The position numbers and the translations under genes are program-made. Positions 33,327 to 41,939 of a stretch of DNA of 64,000 bases are shown here, in pieces. Positions within the stretch are counted from its first letter, which is position 1, and each line of letters opens with the position of its first letter. Source of the DNA: Achromobacter piechaudii NBRC 102461 (lineage in GTDB: Bacteria; Pseudomonadota; Gammaproteobacteria; Burkholderiales; Burkholderiaceae_B); the NCBI RefSeq assembly GCF_001571245.1, contig NZ_BCTK01000006.1, forward strand, positions 992,001 to 1,056,000. Direction: 5' to 3'. Under the pieces are notes generated by a model. It made no database searches and was not told the origin of the DNA. It was given only the letters and a program-made list of their open reading frames with translations.

Positions 33327-35983
33327 GCGCGTTTGGCCTTGGCGGGTTGGCGAGCGCCAGCGCTGGCGCCAGCCGTGGCGGACTTGGCGGGGCGCTTGGC
33401 TGCGGGCTTGGCGGTGGACGTCGTGGCAGGCTTGGAGGGCGCGCTTGCCGCCGCGCTTGCCGACGATTTCGCGGCGGATTTTGCAGCCGGTTTCGCGGCA
33501 GGCTTTTCAGCTGGCTTTGCAGCCGAGTTCGACGCGGATTTCGCAGCCGACTTTTTGGCCGGTTTCTCAACGGGTGTGGCCGTCGACTTCGCCGCGGATG
33601 TTGCCGCCGACTTCGCAGCGGGTTTCGCCACCGTCTTCGGCGTGGACCTGGCGACCGACTTCTCTGCCGACTGGGCCGCCGCCGGATGCGGCTTTGCGGT
33701 CTTGCCGGGCACCTGCGCGGCGGCTTCGATCAAGTTCAGCGCCGGGGCAGTGGAGGAGGGCGAGTTGCTCAGGCGGGCCGGTGCATTCGCCTGCTCGCGC
33801 TTGCTGGCGCGGCGTTCGGCGGCTTCGAAGATCCGTTCCATTTCCGTCAGGCTTTCGCGGGCAGCGGGGCTGAGGGGTTCGGCGGCTTCCAGCACATGCT
33901 TCATGGTCTTGAGCGCGTCCGCGATGGCGGCGGCCGGAGACTTTTCCAACAGGCGCGGCATGGCCTGGATGGCGGCATCGGAATCCAGCGTCAGGATCAG
34001 CGCCTGTTCGCGGACCGTGTCCTTGAATTCCTGCAAGCTCATCGCGTTGTCGGATTCGTTGCGCACCTTGCGGATCAGCGCGAAGCTGCGTTCATCCAGG
34101 CCGCCTTCCGCGCCGGACACATACAGCAGCATGCGGATGGCGGCCACGCGCAACCCGCCCTCTTGCAGCAGCGAACGCAGTTCAACTGTGCGTTCTTCCA
34201 TGAAGCGGCGGTGTTCTGGCGACACGCCGGGATGCTTGCGCGGCGGGCCGGAGCGCGCGCCCAGCCCGGCCAGATCCTGAACCAGCGGCGATCCGTAGAT
34301 GCCCATGAAGGTGCGTTCGTCGGCCGAGTCGCGCATTTCCTGCCAGATGTTCAGGCTGGTTTCGACCCAGTTCGAGAACATTTCCTGCGCCATCAGGAAG
34401 GGGTTCGATTCGGACACCGGCTGGCGGTGTTCGCGCACCTGTTCGGCCACCTTGGCGATCGGCGCGATGGCGGGATTGCGGTCGGATATCAGCTCGTAAG
34501 GCAGGCGCAGCGGATGCAGGCGTTGCGCCCATTCCGCCGACTGCGGCGTGACCATCGCGCGCAGCCACGGCTGCACGAAACTGCGGTAAATGCCCAGGTT
34601 GATATCGGAAATGCGGGCCACGGCGGCAAAGCGGCGGTCGTCCTCTTCCTTGCGATCCACGATGGCGCGCACATCGTCCAGCGTGCGTTGCTCGAACGAC
34701 AGCACGTAGTTGCCGAACGCCAGATCGGCGTTCGGGGTTTCGGGCGTCTTGTCGGCAATTTCGGCCTGGTAGATGCCCGGCGGCAACACGTCGATCATGT
34801 CGATGTTCGACGTGAATTCCTGGTGTTCCTTGCGGGCCACGCTGCCCGACACGAAGATGCCCAGGTGGCCGATGCTTTCGTGCACCGCGTAGACGATGGT
34901 CTGGCCATGCGCCAGCACTTCGGCCTCGTTCTGGTACAGGTCGGGGATCCAGCCCAGGGCCTGCGGCGGCGGCGTGATGTTGTCGCCCTTCGAGCAGAAC
35001 ACCACGATGGGCGAGCGGATGTTGCGCAGGTCGATGCGGATGCCGTCCGAGGTCACCAGGCCGGCCGTCGCCAGGCGGTTGCCCACGAACAGGTTGTCGA
35101 CGATGTACTGGATTTCGGGACCGTTCAGGAAGACGTGGCCGCCCCACCATTTTTCAAAGCTCAGGTAGCGGTCGGCTTCGGTGTCCACCTTGGAATACAG
35201 GTTGTATTGCTTGGACCACAGCGTATTGGCCGGATTCAGGTTTTCGAAGTTCTGCACCAGCCAGGCGCCGTCGAATTTGCCGTTGCCCAGATCGCTGGTC
35301 ATGGCCGTCAGCCAGCTGCCGCCCAGCAGCCCACCGGCGTACCGCATGGGATTCATGCCGCGCCAGCCCGCCCAGTACGACAGCGGCGCGCCCGCAACGA
35401 TGATGGGGCCGAACAATTCGGGGCGCACGGCGGCGGTCATCATGATCTGCCAGCCGGCCTGGCAGTTGGCCACCACCACGGGCTTGCCTTCCGCGTCGGG
35501 GTGCAGCGCGATGATTTCTTCCAGGAAGCGCGCTTCGGCCATCATCACGTCTTCGACGGTCTGCTCCGGCATGGGCTGGGGCAGGAAGGTGGCGAAGTAG
35601 CAGGGATGTCCGGCGCGGATCGCCACGCCGATCTCGCTTTCGGGCTTGAAGCCGCCAATGCCGGGGCCATGCCCCGCGCGGGGGTCCACTACCAGGAAGG
35701 GACGCTTGATCGGATCGGTTTCAACGCCTTCTGGCGGTTTGATGCGCAGCAGCCCGTAGTTGACGGGGCGGGGCAGTTCGCGGCCATCGAGCACCAGTTC
35801 GGATTCCATGCTGAGCACGTTGGGCGCGCGCTTGGCCATGTGGTCGTGGTACTGGTTGCCGCGCTGGCGCATCACGTCGGCGTAGAGCACGCCCCGCTGC
35901 CAGGCATCCACGGCATATTCGTAGGCGGCCGTCCAGGGATTCAGGGACGGGGTGGGGATGCGATCGTTGCCGGAATCGGCCAT
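33323..35983 (-). CDS. DUF3141 PhaC-like alpha/beta-hydrolase with histone-H1-like tail
   Basis: An 886-aa protein of the DUF3141 family, annotated in places as 3-hydroxyalkanoate synthetase. The hydrolase core (about 60-400) has the PhaC-like nucleophile elbow VVVANCQAGW with Cys174 replacing Ser. A helical region (450-720) follows. Residues 758-886 are a lysine/alanine/proline tail of repeated AAKPAAKS-type units resembling histone H1 or PhaF/PhaI-type tails. First gene of an operon with pta, ackA and fabI. The link to polyhydroxyalkanoate or acyl-phosphate metabolism is inference. The equally long opposite-strand frame is a shadow. Confidence 0.88.
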   Translation of the reverse strand: MADSGNDRIPTPSLNPWTAAYEYAVDAWQRGVLYADVMRQRGNQYHDHMAKRAPNVLSMESELVLDGRELPRPVNYGLLRIKPPEGVETDPIKRPFLVVDPRAGHGPGIGGFKPESEIGVAIRAGHPCYFATFLPQPMPEQTVEDVMMAEARFLEEIIALHPDAEGKPVVVANCQAGWQIMMTAAVRPELFGPIIVAGAPLSYWAGWRGMNPMRYAGGLLGGSWLTAMTSDLGNGKFDGAWLVQNFENLNPANTLWSKQYNLYSKVDTEADRYLSFEKWWGGHVFLNGPEIQYIVDNLFVGNRLATAGLVTSDGIRIDLRNIRSPIVVFCSKGDNITPPPQALGWIPDLYQNEAEVLAHGQTIVYAVHESIGHLGIFVSGSVARKEHQEFTSNIDMIDVLPPGIYQAEIADKTPETPNADLAFGNYVLSFEQRTLDDVRAIVDRKEEDDRRFAAVARISDINLGIYRSFVQPWLRAMVTPQSAEWAQRLHPLRLPYELISDRNPAIAPIAKVAEQVREHRQPVSESNPFLMAQEMFSNWVETSLNIWQEMRDSADERTFMGIYGSPLVQDLAGLGARSGPPRKHPGVSPEHRRFMEERTVELRSLLQEGGLRVAAIRMLLYVSGAEGGLDERSFALIRKVRNESDNAMSLQEFKDTVREQALILTLDSDAAIQAMPRLLEKSPAAAIADALKTMKHVLEAAEPLSPAARESLTEMERIFEAAERRASKREQANAPARLSNSPSSTAPALNLIEAAAQVPGKTAKPHPAAAQSAEKSVARSTPKTVAKPAAKSAATSAAKSTATPVEKPAKKSAAKSASNSAAKPAEKPAAKPAAKSAAKSSASAAASAPSKPATTSTAKPAAKRPAKSATAGASAGARQPAKAKRA

Positions 35984-36171
35984 GGCGATCTCCTGTAAGT
36001 TGCTCCCGACGGCGAAAGGCCGCCGGGCCGGCCCCGAGTGGAACCGGCTTAGTTGACTTCCCCATTACACCGCAACGAATGCTGCGCCGCAACATTTGTC
36101 GGGTTGATCAAGCGCAAAAAAACGTGAAGATCTGACTTTGCAGGGCGCGCGGCAGAAGGGCCCGAGCGGCC

Positions 36172-36807
36172 TCAGTCGCGCGCGGCGGCGTTGTGCTCCA
36201 GCCATTGCCGGACCGAAGGCCGCTGCCATTGGGCGTCGGCGTAGGCGCGCAAAGGGTCGGGCAAGTCGTCTTGCGTCAGACGCTTGAGCATGACGGCCAG
36301 GTCCAGGTCGGCGATAGACCAGTCGGCGAACAGCGTGGTCTGGCCCACGCCGACCAGATAGCTGGCCACCTGGATCAGCTTGGCCGAGGCAGCGTGCGCT
36401 TCGTCGGACAGGGGCTGGCCCGTGGCGCCGTAGAACACGGTTTCGGTGGGGCGTTCCTGGCGCAGCGCGCCCAGGTCGCTGCGCAGCCAAGCCTGCAACT
36501 GGCGGGCGCGGGCGCGTTCGCGGATGCCTTGGGGATACAACGCGGCGTGCTTGGGCGGGGGGAAGACCTCTTCCAGGTATTCCTCGATGACGCTGGATTC
36601 AGTCAGGTTGAAATCGTCGTGCGTCAAGGCCGGTACGCGGGCAGTCAGCGCCCGGCATTGGTAGGGCTGCATCCGTTGCTCGCCGGCGCTCAGGTCGATA
36701 GGGCGCACTTCGAAAGCCAATTGCTTTTCGGTCAGCGCCACGTACACCGACATGGCGTAGGGGCTAAGGAACTGGGAATCAACATAAAGCGTAATCGGGG
36801 CGCCCAA
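36172..36807 (-). CDS. yfcF: Glutathione transferase, YfcF type
   Basis: A 211-aa GST whose N-terminal thioredoxin domain (ITLYVDSQFLSPYAMSVYVALTEKQLAFEV) and TESSVIEEYLEEVFPPP match E. coli YfcF, linked there to oxidative-stress tolerance. No ATG fits. I place the start at TTG 36807 (residue before GAPITLYV) because GGAG lies 8 bases upstream and the length then matches YfcF. The frame is open to GTG 36855. It is a single gene with the DUF3141 operon downstream on the same strand. Confidence 0.85.
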   Translation of the reverse strand: MGAPITLYVDSQFLSPYAMSVYVALTEKQLAFEVRPIDLSAGEQRMQPYQCRALTARVPALTHDDFNLTESSVIEEYLEEVFPPPKHAALYPQGIRERARARQLQAWLRSDLGALRQERPTETVFYGATGQPLSDEAHAASAKLIQVASYLVGVGQTTLFADWSIADLDLAVMLKRLTQDDLPDPLRAYADAQWQRPSVRQWLEHNAAARD

Positions 36808-36953
36808 ATCTAGTCTCCGGTCAGGCGAGGGTCTGGCGTTGCAACGAATCGACACGCGGCGGCAAGCTACGGGACTTGCAAAGCGTAACGCAACTGCAAT
36901 TTCGCGTGTCGCGCGGCCGCGTCACCGGGACGTTGCCGCACTGCGGTAGAGGA

Positions 36954-37283
36954 TCAGTCAACGATGAACAGCTTGGCGCCGGTGCTGGTGGACGAGCGAT
37001 GCGGTTCGGCCTGGTCGGCCACCTGGTAGCTCATGCCCGGGGTCAGCACAAATTGGCGGCCGTCTTCCAGTTCGGTGTGCAGCTCGCCTTCCAGACAGAA
37101 CAGGATGTGTCCCTTGGTGCACCAGTGGTCGGCCAGGTAGCCCGCCGTGTATTCCACCATGCGGACGCGCAGGTCGCCGAATTGGCGCGTGCGCCAATAG
37201 GCCATGCCTGTGTCGCCGGCGTGTTCGGTGCGTTCGACTTCGGACCAGTCCGTGGTGCCGAAGGGGATGTTGCTCATCTTCAT
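36954..37283 (-). CDS. DHCW-motif cupin protein
   Basis: A 109-aa single cupin barrel with the group-defining A-D-H-W-C-T-K-G-H motif, then FCLEGELHTELEDG, the second cupin motif. The His/Cys/Glu set could hold a metal. No enzyme activity is established for this group. ATG 37283 (MKMSNIPFG) fits. It is divergent from cbpA. Confidence 0.88.
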   Translation of the reverse strand: MKMSNIPFGTTDWSEVERTEHAGDTGMAYWRTRQFGDLRVRMVEYTAGYLADHWCTKGHILFCLEGELHTELEDGRQFVLTPGMSYQVADQAEPHRSSTSTGAKLFIVD

Positions 37284-37485
37284 CGTGGATCCTGCGGGGG
37301 TGAATGGCGATGGGGGTCGCCGACGGTAAAAAACAGATACTACGCCACCCCGGTATCAGGGCGCATCCCGGCTTTGGTCTGATATTGCGCATTGATAAAT
37401 CGGTCCGCAACCCCTATCTTCTGGATATCCCAGGCCGGATACGGCAGAGCCCGCGGCGGCCGAAACCTTAAAGGTGAGCTGGCAT

Positions 37486-38427
37486 ATGGAGTTCAAGGAC
37501 TACTACAGCATTCTCGGGGTGGAGCGCGGCGCATCCGAAGACGAGATTCGGCGCGCCTATCGCAAACTCGCCCGTAAATATCACCCCGACGTCAGCAAAG
37601 AAAGCGACGCCGAAACCCGCATGCGCGACGTCAACGAGGCCTACGACGTCCTGCGCGACAAGGAAAAGCGGCTGGCCTACGACAACCTGGCCGAGGGCGT
37701 ATCGCCCGATGGCGGCTTCCAGCCCCCGCCGGGCTGGGACGAAGGCTTTGAATTTCACCGAGGCGCGGCGGCGGGCGACGAGGCGCAGTTCAGCGACTTC
37801 TTTTCGTCGCTGTTCGGCGGCCGGGGGCAACGCGGCGGGGCGCGTCAGCAGGAATTCCGCGCGCGCGGCGACGACCATCACGCCGCCATCGAAGTCGACC
37901 TGGAAGACGCGATCAAGGGCGCGACGCGCGACATCAGCCTGCGATCCATGGAAATGGACGACCAGGGCCGGCCTCACATGAAGACGCGCACCCTCAGCGT
38001 GCGCATTCCGCCCGGGGTGCGCGAAGGCCAGTACATCCGCCTGTCCGGGCAGGGCATGCCTGGCTACGGCGGCGGCGAAAACGGCGACCTGTACCTGGAA
38101 GTGCGCTTCAAGCCGCACCCGCGCTATCGCGCCGACGGCCGCGACCTGTACATGACACTGCCGGTGGCGCCCTGGGAAGCCGCCCTGGGCGCCAAGGTGA
38201 ATGCGCCCACGCCGGGCGGCACGGTTGAAGTGTCGATCCCGCCCGGGTCGGGCAACGGCCGCAAGCTGCGCCTGCGCGGTCGCGGTATTCCAGGCGATCC
38301 GCCGGGCGATCTGTATCTGGTGCTGGACCTGGTGTTGCCGCCCGCCGAAAGCGACGCGGCCAAGGCGGCCTACCGCAAGCTGCAACAGGATGCGCCGTTC
38401 AATCCGCGACGCCACATGGGGGTCTGA
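37486..38427 (+). CDS. cbpA: DnaJ-family co-chaperone CbpA
   Basis: CbpA (313 aa) is a J-domain co-chaperone of DnaK. The J domain is residues 1-70 with HPD at 33-35 and QKRAYDNL-like end. A Gly/Phe-rich linker (FFSSLFGGRGQRGG) follows, then two beta-barrel C-terminal domains without the zinc fingers of DnaJ. ATG 37486 is chosen for MEFKDYYSILGV. cbpM starts 2 bases after its stop, the standard cbpAM operon. Confidence 0.95.
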   Translation: MEFKDYYSILGVERGASEDEIRRAYRKLARKYHPDVSKESDAETRMRDVNEAYDVLRDKEKRLAYDNLAEGVSPDGGFQPPPGWDEGFEFHRGAAAGDEAQFSDFFSSLFGGRGQRGGARQQEFRARGDDHHAAIEVDLEDAIKGATRDISLRSMEMDDQGRPHMKTRTLSVRIPPGVREGQYIRLSGQGMPGYGGGENGDLYLEVRFKPHPRYRADGRDLYMTLPVAPWEAALGAKVNAPTPGGTVEVSIPPGSGNGRKLRLRGRGIPGDPPGDLYLVLDLVLPPAESDAAKAAYRKLQQDAPFNPRRHMGV

Positions 38428-38429
38428 CC

Positions 38430-38744
38430 ATGAACAAACTTGTCATCACCAGCGCGACCGTCGTGGGCAAATCGCAGCCGCTCAGTGCGCACGATCTGGC
38501 GCGCGCTTGCAACGCGGAAGTGGATTGGGTGGTCCAGCTGGTCGAGGTGGGCATCGTCAATGCCGATGGCCGCCAGCCCGAGCAGTGGTGCTTCTACAGC
38601 ATGGACCTGCAACGCGCGCTGCACGCGCGCAAGCTTGAGCACGATTTCGGCGCCAGCCTGGACGCCGTGGCGCTGATCCTGGATCTGAGCCAGGAAGTGC
38701 GGCGGCTCAAGGCGCGCCTGCGCACCTTGGGTGCGACGGAATAA
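38430..38744 (+). CDS. cbpM: Chaperone modulator CbpM
   Basis: CbpM (104 aa) is a MerR-like helical protein that binds the CbpA J domain and inhibits it. The fold fits: an early helix-turn-helix-like region (SAHDLARACNAEVDWVVQLVEVGIV) and a C-terminal helix SQEVRRLKARLRTL. Position directly behind cbpA supports it. Confidence 0.92.
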   Translation: MNKLVITSATVVGKSQPLSAHDLARACNAEVDWVVQLVEVGIVNADGRQPEQWCFYSMDLQRALHARKLEHDFGASLDAVALILDLSQEVRRLKARLRTLGATE

Positions 38745-38814
38745 TCGGCATTCCGGCGTCTTTCGCCCAGCCGCGACCCCAGGCAAAATGGTCGGTATCC
38801 CAAGGAGGCCGACC

Positions 38815-39429
38815 ATGCTTACGCTCTACCATGCGCCGCGTTCGCGCTCGTTCAGGATCTTGTGGCTGCTTGAAGAACTGGGCGTGCCCTATGACACCGA
38901 AATGGTGTCGATACGCGGCACCGACAGCGCGGGCCACATGCCCGCCGACTACATCGACATCCACCCGCATCGCAAGGTGCCGGCCCTGGTGCACGACGGC
39001 GTGCCCATTTTTGAAACACCAGCCATCGCGCTGTACCTGACGGACTTGTTTCCCGAAAAAGGGCTGGGGCCGCTGGTGGGCGACGCCAGGCGTGGGCCCT
39101 ACCTTACCTGGCTGGCCTACTCGACGGGCGTGTTCGAGCCGGCGATGGTCGAACGCGCGTTCAAGCAGCCTCACCAGAATGCCGCGTTGGGCTGGGGCTC
39201 GGCGGACGAGGTCGAACAGGTGCTGACCCGCGTCCTGATGGCCCGGCCGTACTTCCTGGGTGATGCGTTTTCCGCCGTGGACGTCGTGCTGGGCGGATCG
39301 CTGCAATACATGATGCAGGTGAAGGTGATTGGCGAGTCCGACGTGTTCAACACCTACATCGAGCGTCTGGCCGCGCGCCCGGCCATGCACCGGGCCTTGC
39401 AACGCGACGGCGACATCGAAGAGTCCTGA
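38815..39429 (+). CDS. Glutathione S-transferase family protein
   Basis: A 204-aa GST with the N-terminal thioredoxin fold (MLTLYHAPRSRSFRILWLLEEL), the cis-Pro/glutathione region KVPALVHDG and IFETPAIALYL, and an all-helical C-terminal domain with FSAVDVVLGG. The substrate is unknown. AAGGAGG at 38802 fixes ATG 38815. It follows cbpM by 70 bases and converges with the DsbA-like gene. Confidence 0.92.
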   Translation: MLTLYHAPRSRSFRILWLLEELGVPYDTEMVSIRGTDSAGHMPADYIDIHPHRKVPALVHDGVPIFETPAIALYLTDLFPEKGLGPLVGDARRGPYLTWLAYSTGVFEPAMVERAFKQPHQNAALGWGSADEVEQVLTRVLMARPYFLGDAFSAVDVVLGGSLQYMMQVKVIGESDVFNTYIERLAARPAMHRALQRDGDIEES

Positions 39430-39435
39430 TCGGAT

Positions 39436-40092
39436 TCAGGCGGCGGGCTGAATCCGTTGGCGCAGGTCCGCCTGCCATTGGGCGGGGCGGCCCAGGTAGC
39501 GGGCGGGTTCCAGCAAGGTGTAGACACCGCCGCGCTCCAGCGCCAACGTGGGAAAGCCGCTGCCGCCCACGCGGGCCAGCAATTGCCGGCTGGCGGCGAT
39601 GTGCGCCGCCGTCTCCGCGCCCTCGGCGGCGGCATAGGCCGCGTCGAACGCTGCCCCGTCCAGCCCGATGTCACGCGCCAGCTCGGCCAGCACGGCGGGG
39701 TCGGCGATGCGCCTGCCTTCCACGTAATGGGCTCGCTGCATGCGCTTGAGCAGGTCCAGGCCGCGTTCGCCCAGCGTCTGGGCAGCCAGGATGGCGGTGG
39801 TGGGCGGCTCGGAATCGAAGACCGCGCCGCTGTCGCGCAACAGGCCGTCGAAATAGTCCTTGCCGAACACCTGGCCGCTCATGTCGGCGATGCGCTCGTC
39901 GTGCGGCATGACGTAGCGGCGCAGCGCGTCGGTGACGGGTTGCCGGTTGCCGCCGGTCATCATGCCGCCGCCGTGCGGGGTGACGCGCAAGCCGGCGATG
40001 CCGCGCGCGGCGTCTATCAGCGGCGCAGCGCCATAGCACCAGCCGCAAAGCGGGTCGAAGATGTAATGCAGGGTGGGGGTGTGGGTAGCCAT
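39436..40092 (-). CDS. DsbA-family thioredoxin-fold protein
   Basis: A 218-aa cytoplasmic DsbA-like protein starting MATHTPTLHYIFDPLCGWCYG; Cys16-Gly-Trp-Cys19 is the redox motif. A long helical insertion and the late cis-Pro segment GSGFPTLALE complete the fold. It has no signal peptide, unlike true DsbA, so it is closer to the FrnE/2-hydroxychromene isomerase-like group. The exact role is unknown. Confidence 0.85.
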   Translation of the reverse strand: MATHTPTLHYIFDPLCGWCYGAAPLIDAARGIAGLRVTPHGGGMMTGGNRQPVTDALRRYVMPHDERIADMSGQVFGKDYFDGLLRDSGAVFDSEPPTTAILAAQTLGERGLDLLKRMQRAHYVEGRRIADPAVLAELARDIGLDGAAFDAAYAAAEGAETAAHIAASRQLLARVGGSGFPTLALERGGVYTLLEPARYLGRPAQWQADLRQRIQPAA

Positions 40093-40154
40093 GGCGTGAT
40101 GGTAGACGCAGGCCGATGCCGAAAAAAGCCTGGCGTGGTCGCCAGAGTGTTGCA

Positions 40155-40183
40155 TCGGCCGTGCGGATTGCCCGCACGGCCGA
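40155..40183 (-). terminator. Strong hairpin after pit
   Basis: A perfect 12-bp stem (40155-40166 with 40172-40183, 5-base loop) follows the pit stop by 6 bases on the minus strand. No T-run follows, so it is a weak intrinsic or Rho-assisted terminator, or a 3'-end stability stem. Confidence 0.55.
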
Positions 40184-40189
40184 AGAGCG

Positions 40190-41665
40190 TCAACCGACGA
40201 TCTGCACGCCGACCCAGAACAGGCCGGCCGCCAGCGCCATCGAGGCGGGCAGCGTCAAGACCCAGGCAAGCAGAATGTTGCGCACGGTGTTGCCTTGCAG
40301 GCCGGTCTTGTTGGCGATCATCGTGCCCGCCACGCCCGAGGACAGCACGTGTGTAGTCGATACCGGCAGGCTGAACACGTTGGCCAGCCCGATGGCGGCC
40401 ACGGCCGTCACCTGCGCCGACATGCCCTGTGCATAGGTCATGCCCTGCTTGCCGATCTTCTCGCCGACGGTCAGCACCACGCGGCGCCAGCCGACCATGG
40501 TGCCCGCGCCCAGCGCCAGGGCCACGGCCACGATCACCCAGAAGGGTGCGTATTCGGTGGTGGCGGTGAGGTCGGCGCGCAGGCGTTGCAGGTCCGCGCG
40601 TTCGCGGGCGGGCAGCCCTTCGATGCGCGACACCTTCTTGGCCGTGTCGTCCAGGCAAAGCAGATAGCGGCGCACGTCGATGCGCTTCTCTGCCGACAGG
40701 TCTGCGTAGTTGCTGACGCCGGCCAGATCCGTCTGCAAGGCGGCAATGGTGGGCACGGTCAGTTGGGGATCGCAGCGGAAGTTGCGCGGCAGCTCGTTCG
40801 TGGATTCCGCCCGCTTGAGCGCCAGGAACTCACCCAGCATGGCTTCGTTGCGCTGGTAGAACACGTTCAGGTGATTGGCGGCGTCGCGGGTGCGTTCGAT
40901 CTGGTAGGTCGTGCTGGTCGTGTCCAGCACGAAATTGGCGGGCACGATGCCGATCAGCACCAGCATGATCAGGCCGATGCCTTTTTGCCCGTCGTTGGAC
41001 CCGTGCACGAAGCTCACGCCCATGGCCGACAGCACCAGCACCAGCCGGTTCCAGAAGGGCGGATGTTTCTTGTTGTCGATGGCGCGCCGCTGTTCGGGCG
41101 TCTTGTGCATCTTCGAGAGCGGCAGCCAGCGTTTAAGCAGCAGCAGCAAGCCGCCCGCGACCACGAAACCGGCCACTGGTGAAGCCACCAGCGACATGCC
41201 GATGTCGATCGCCTTGCCCCAGTTCACGCCTTCGGCCAGCGGCAGGTCGGTGATCAGGGCGTTGGCCAGGCCGACCCCCAGAATCGAGCCGATCAGCGTG
41301 TGCGAGCTGGAGGCGGGAATTCCGAAGTACCAGGTGCCCAGGTTCCAGGCGATGGCGGCCGCCAGCATGGCGAACACCATGGCCAGGCCTCGGCCGGTAT
41401 CCACGTTGATCAGCAATTCCACGGGCAGCAGGTGCACGATGGCGTAGGCGACGCCCACGCCGCCCAGCAACACGCCCAGGAAATTGAAAATGCCGGACAG
41501 CACGACCGCAAGATGCGGCGGCATGGCCTTGGTGTAGATGACCGTGGCCACGGCGTTCGCCGTGTCGTGGAAACCATTGATGAATTCGAAGGCCAGGACG
41601 AATGTCAGGGCCAGCACAAGACTGAGGCCGACCCAGAGATCAAGGCCGTGGAAGAGGTCGAACAT
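40190..41665 (-). CDS. pit: Low-affinity inorganic phosphate transporter Pit
   Basis: A 491-aa PiT-family symporter moving metal-phosphate with protons. Both inverted PD001131-type repeats are visible: FINGFHDTANAVATVIYTKAMPP near the N-terminus and FSLPVSTTHVLSSGVAGTM near the C-terminus. Around the middle is FVHGSNDGQKGIG, then a long hydrophilic insert (about 250-375) carrying several Cys. ATG 41665 gives MFDLFHGLDLW. No phoU-like gene is beside it. Confidence 0.93.
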   Translation of the reverse strand: MFDLFHGLDLWVGLSLVLALTFVLAFEFINGFHDTANAVATVIYTKAMPPHLAVVLSGIFNFLGVLLGGVGVAYAIVHLLPVELLINVDTGRGLAMVFAMLAAAIAWNLGTWYFGIPASSSHTLIGSILGVGLANALITDLPLAEGVNWGKAIDIGMSLVASPVAGFVVAGGLLLLLKRWLPLSKMHKTPEQRRAIDNKKHPPFWNRLVLVLSAMGVSFVHGSNDGQKGIGLIMLVLIGIVPANFVLDTTSTTYQIERTRDAANHLNVFYQRNEAMLGEFLALKRAESTNELPRNFRCDPQLTVPTIAALQTDLAGVSNYADLSAEKRIDVRRYLLCLDDTAKKVSRIEGLPARERADLQRLRADLTATTEYAPFWVIVAVALALGAGTMVGWRRVVLTVGEKIGKQGMTYAQGMSAQVTAVAAIGLANVFSLPVSTTHVLSSGVAGTMIANKTGLQGNTVRNILLAWVLTLPASMALAAGLFWVGVQIVG

Positions 41666-41773
41666 GGAGGCGGGGGGGCGAGGTTCCGGCGTGAGGTGCC
41701 GATTATTGCAGATTTGTGACCTGGCCCTGGTTGCGTCGGAAAACCAAATGCGGCGCGCCGGGCGACGCACCCG

Positions 41774-41911
41774 TCAGAATTTCGAATACTGGAACTCGAT
41801 CTCCATCGGTTTGCCCAGGTTGGCCGAGGTGTCCGCCTGGATCAGCAGCACGGCGAAGACGCCCAGATAGAGCAGACACAGCCACAGCGTTCTTTTCATC
41901 GCGGCATCCAT
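41774..41911 (-). CDS. 45-residue single-helix microprotein with DltX-like C-terminus
   Basis: This short gene lies 28 bases after the DltD-like stop. From ATG 41911 it encodes MDAAMKRT, a single membrane helix (TLWLCLLYLGVFAVLLIQA, residues 8-26) and a 19-residue tail ending MEIEFQYSKF. The last residues read F-Q-Y-S-K-F, matching the F-x-Y-x-x-F end of Gram-positive DltX (F-I-Y-N-E-F as I recall it). In the current D-alanylation model that Tyr carries the acyl group between the MBOAT DltB and DltD. An inner ATG at 41899 gives 41 residues. The ribosome site is weak, so expression needs proof. Confidence 0.65.
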   Translation of the reverse strand: MDAAMKRTLWLCLLYLGVFAVLLIQADTSANLGKPMEIEFQYSKF

Positions 41912-41939
41912 TGAAGATGTTGGGGGGAGCGGCCGGGCG

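Noticed and set aside
33323-35983. Calling the DUF3141 protein a true PHA synthase
   Set aside because: Only the Cys elbow and fold order match; the rest of the PhaC signature is not evident, and no phaA/phaB is nearby.
33320-35998. 892-codon plus-strand frame opposite the DUF3141 gene
   Set aside because: Low-complexity Gly/Arg translation without family motifs. The minus-strand gene overlaps pta by 4 bases in a coherent operon.
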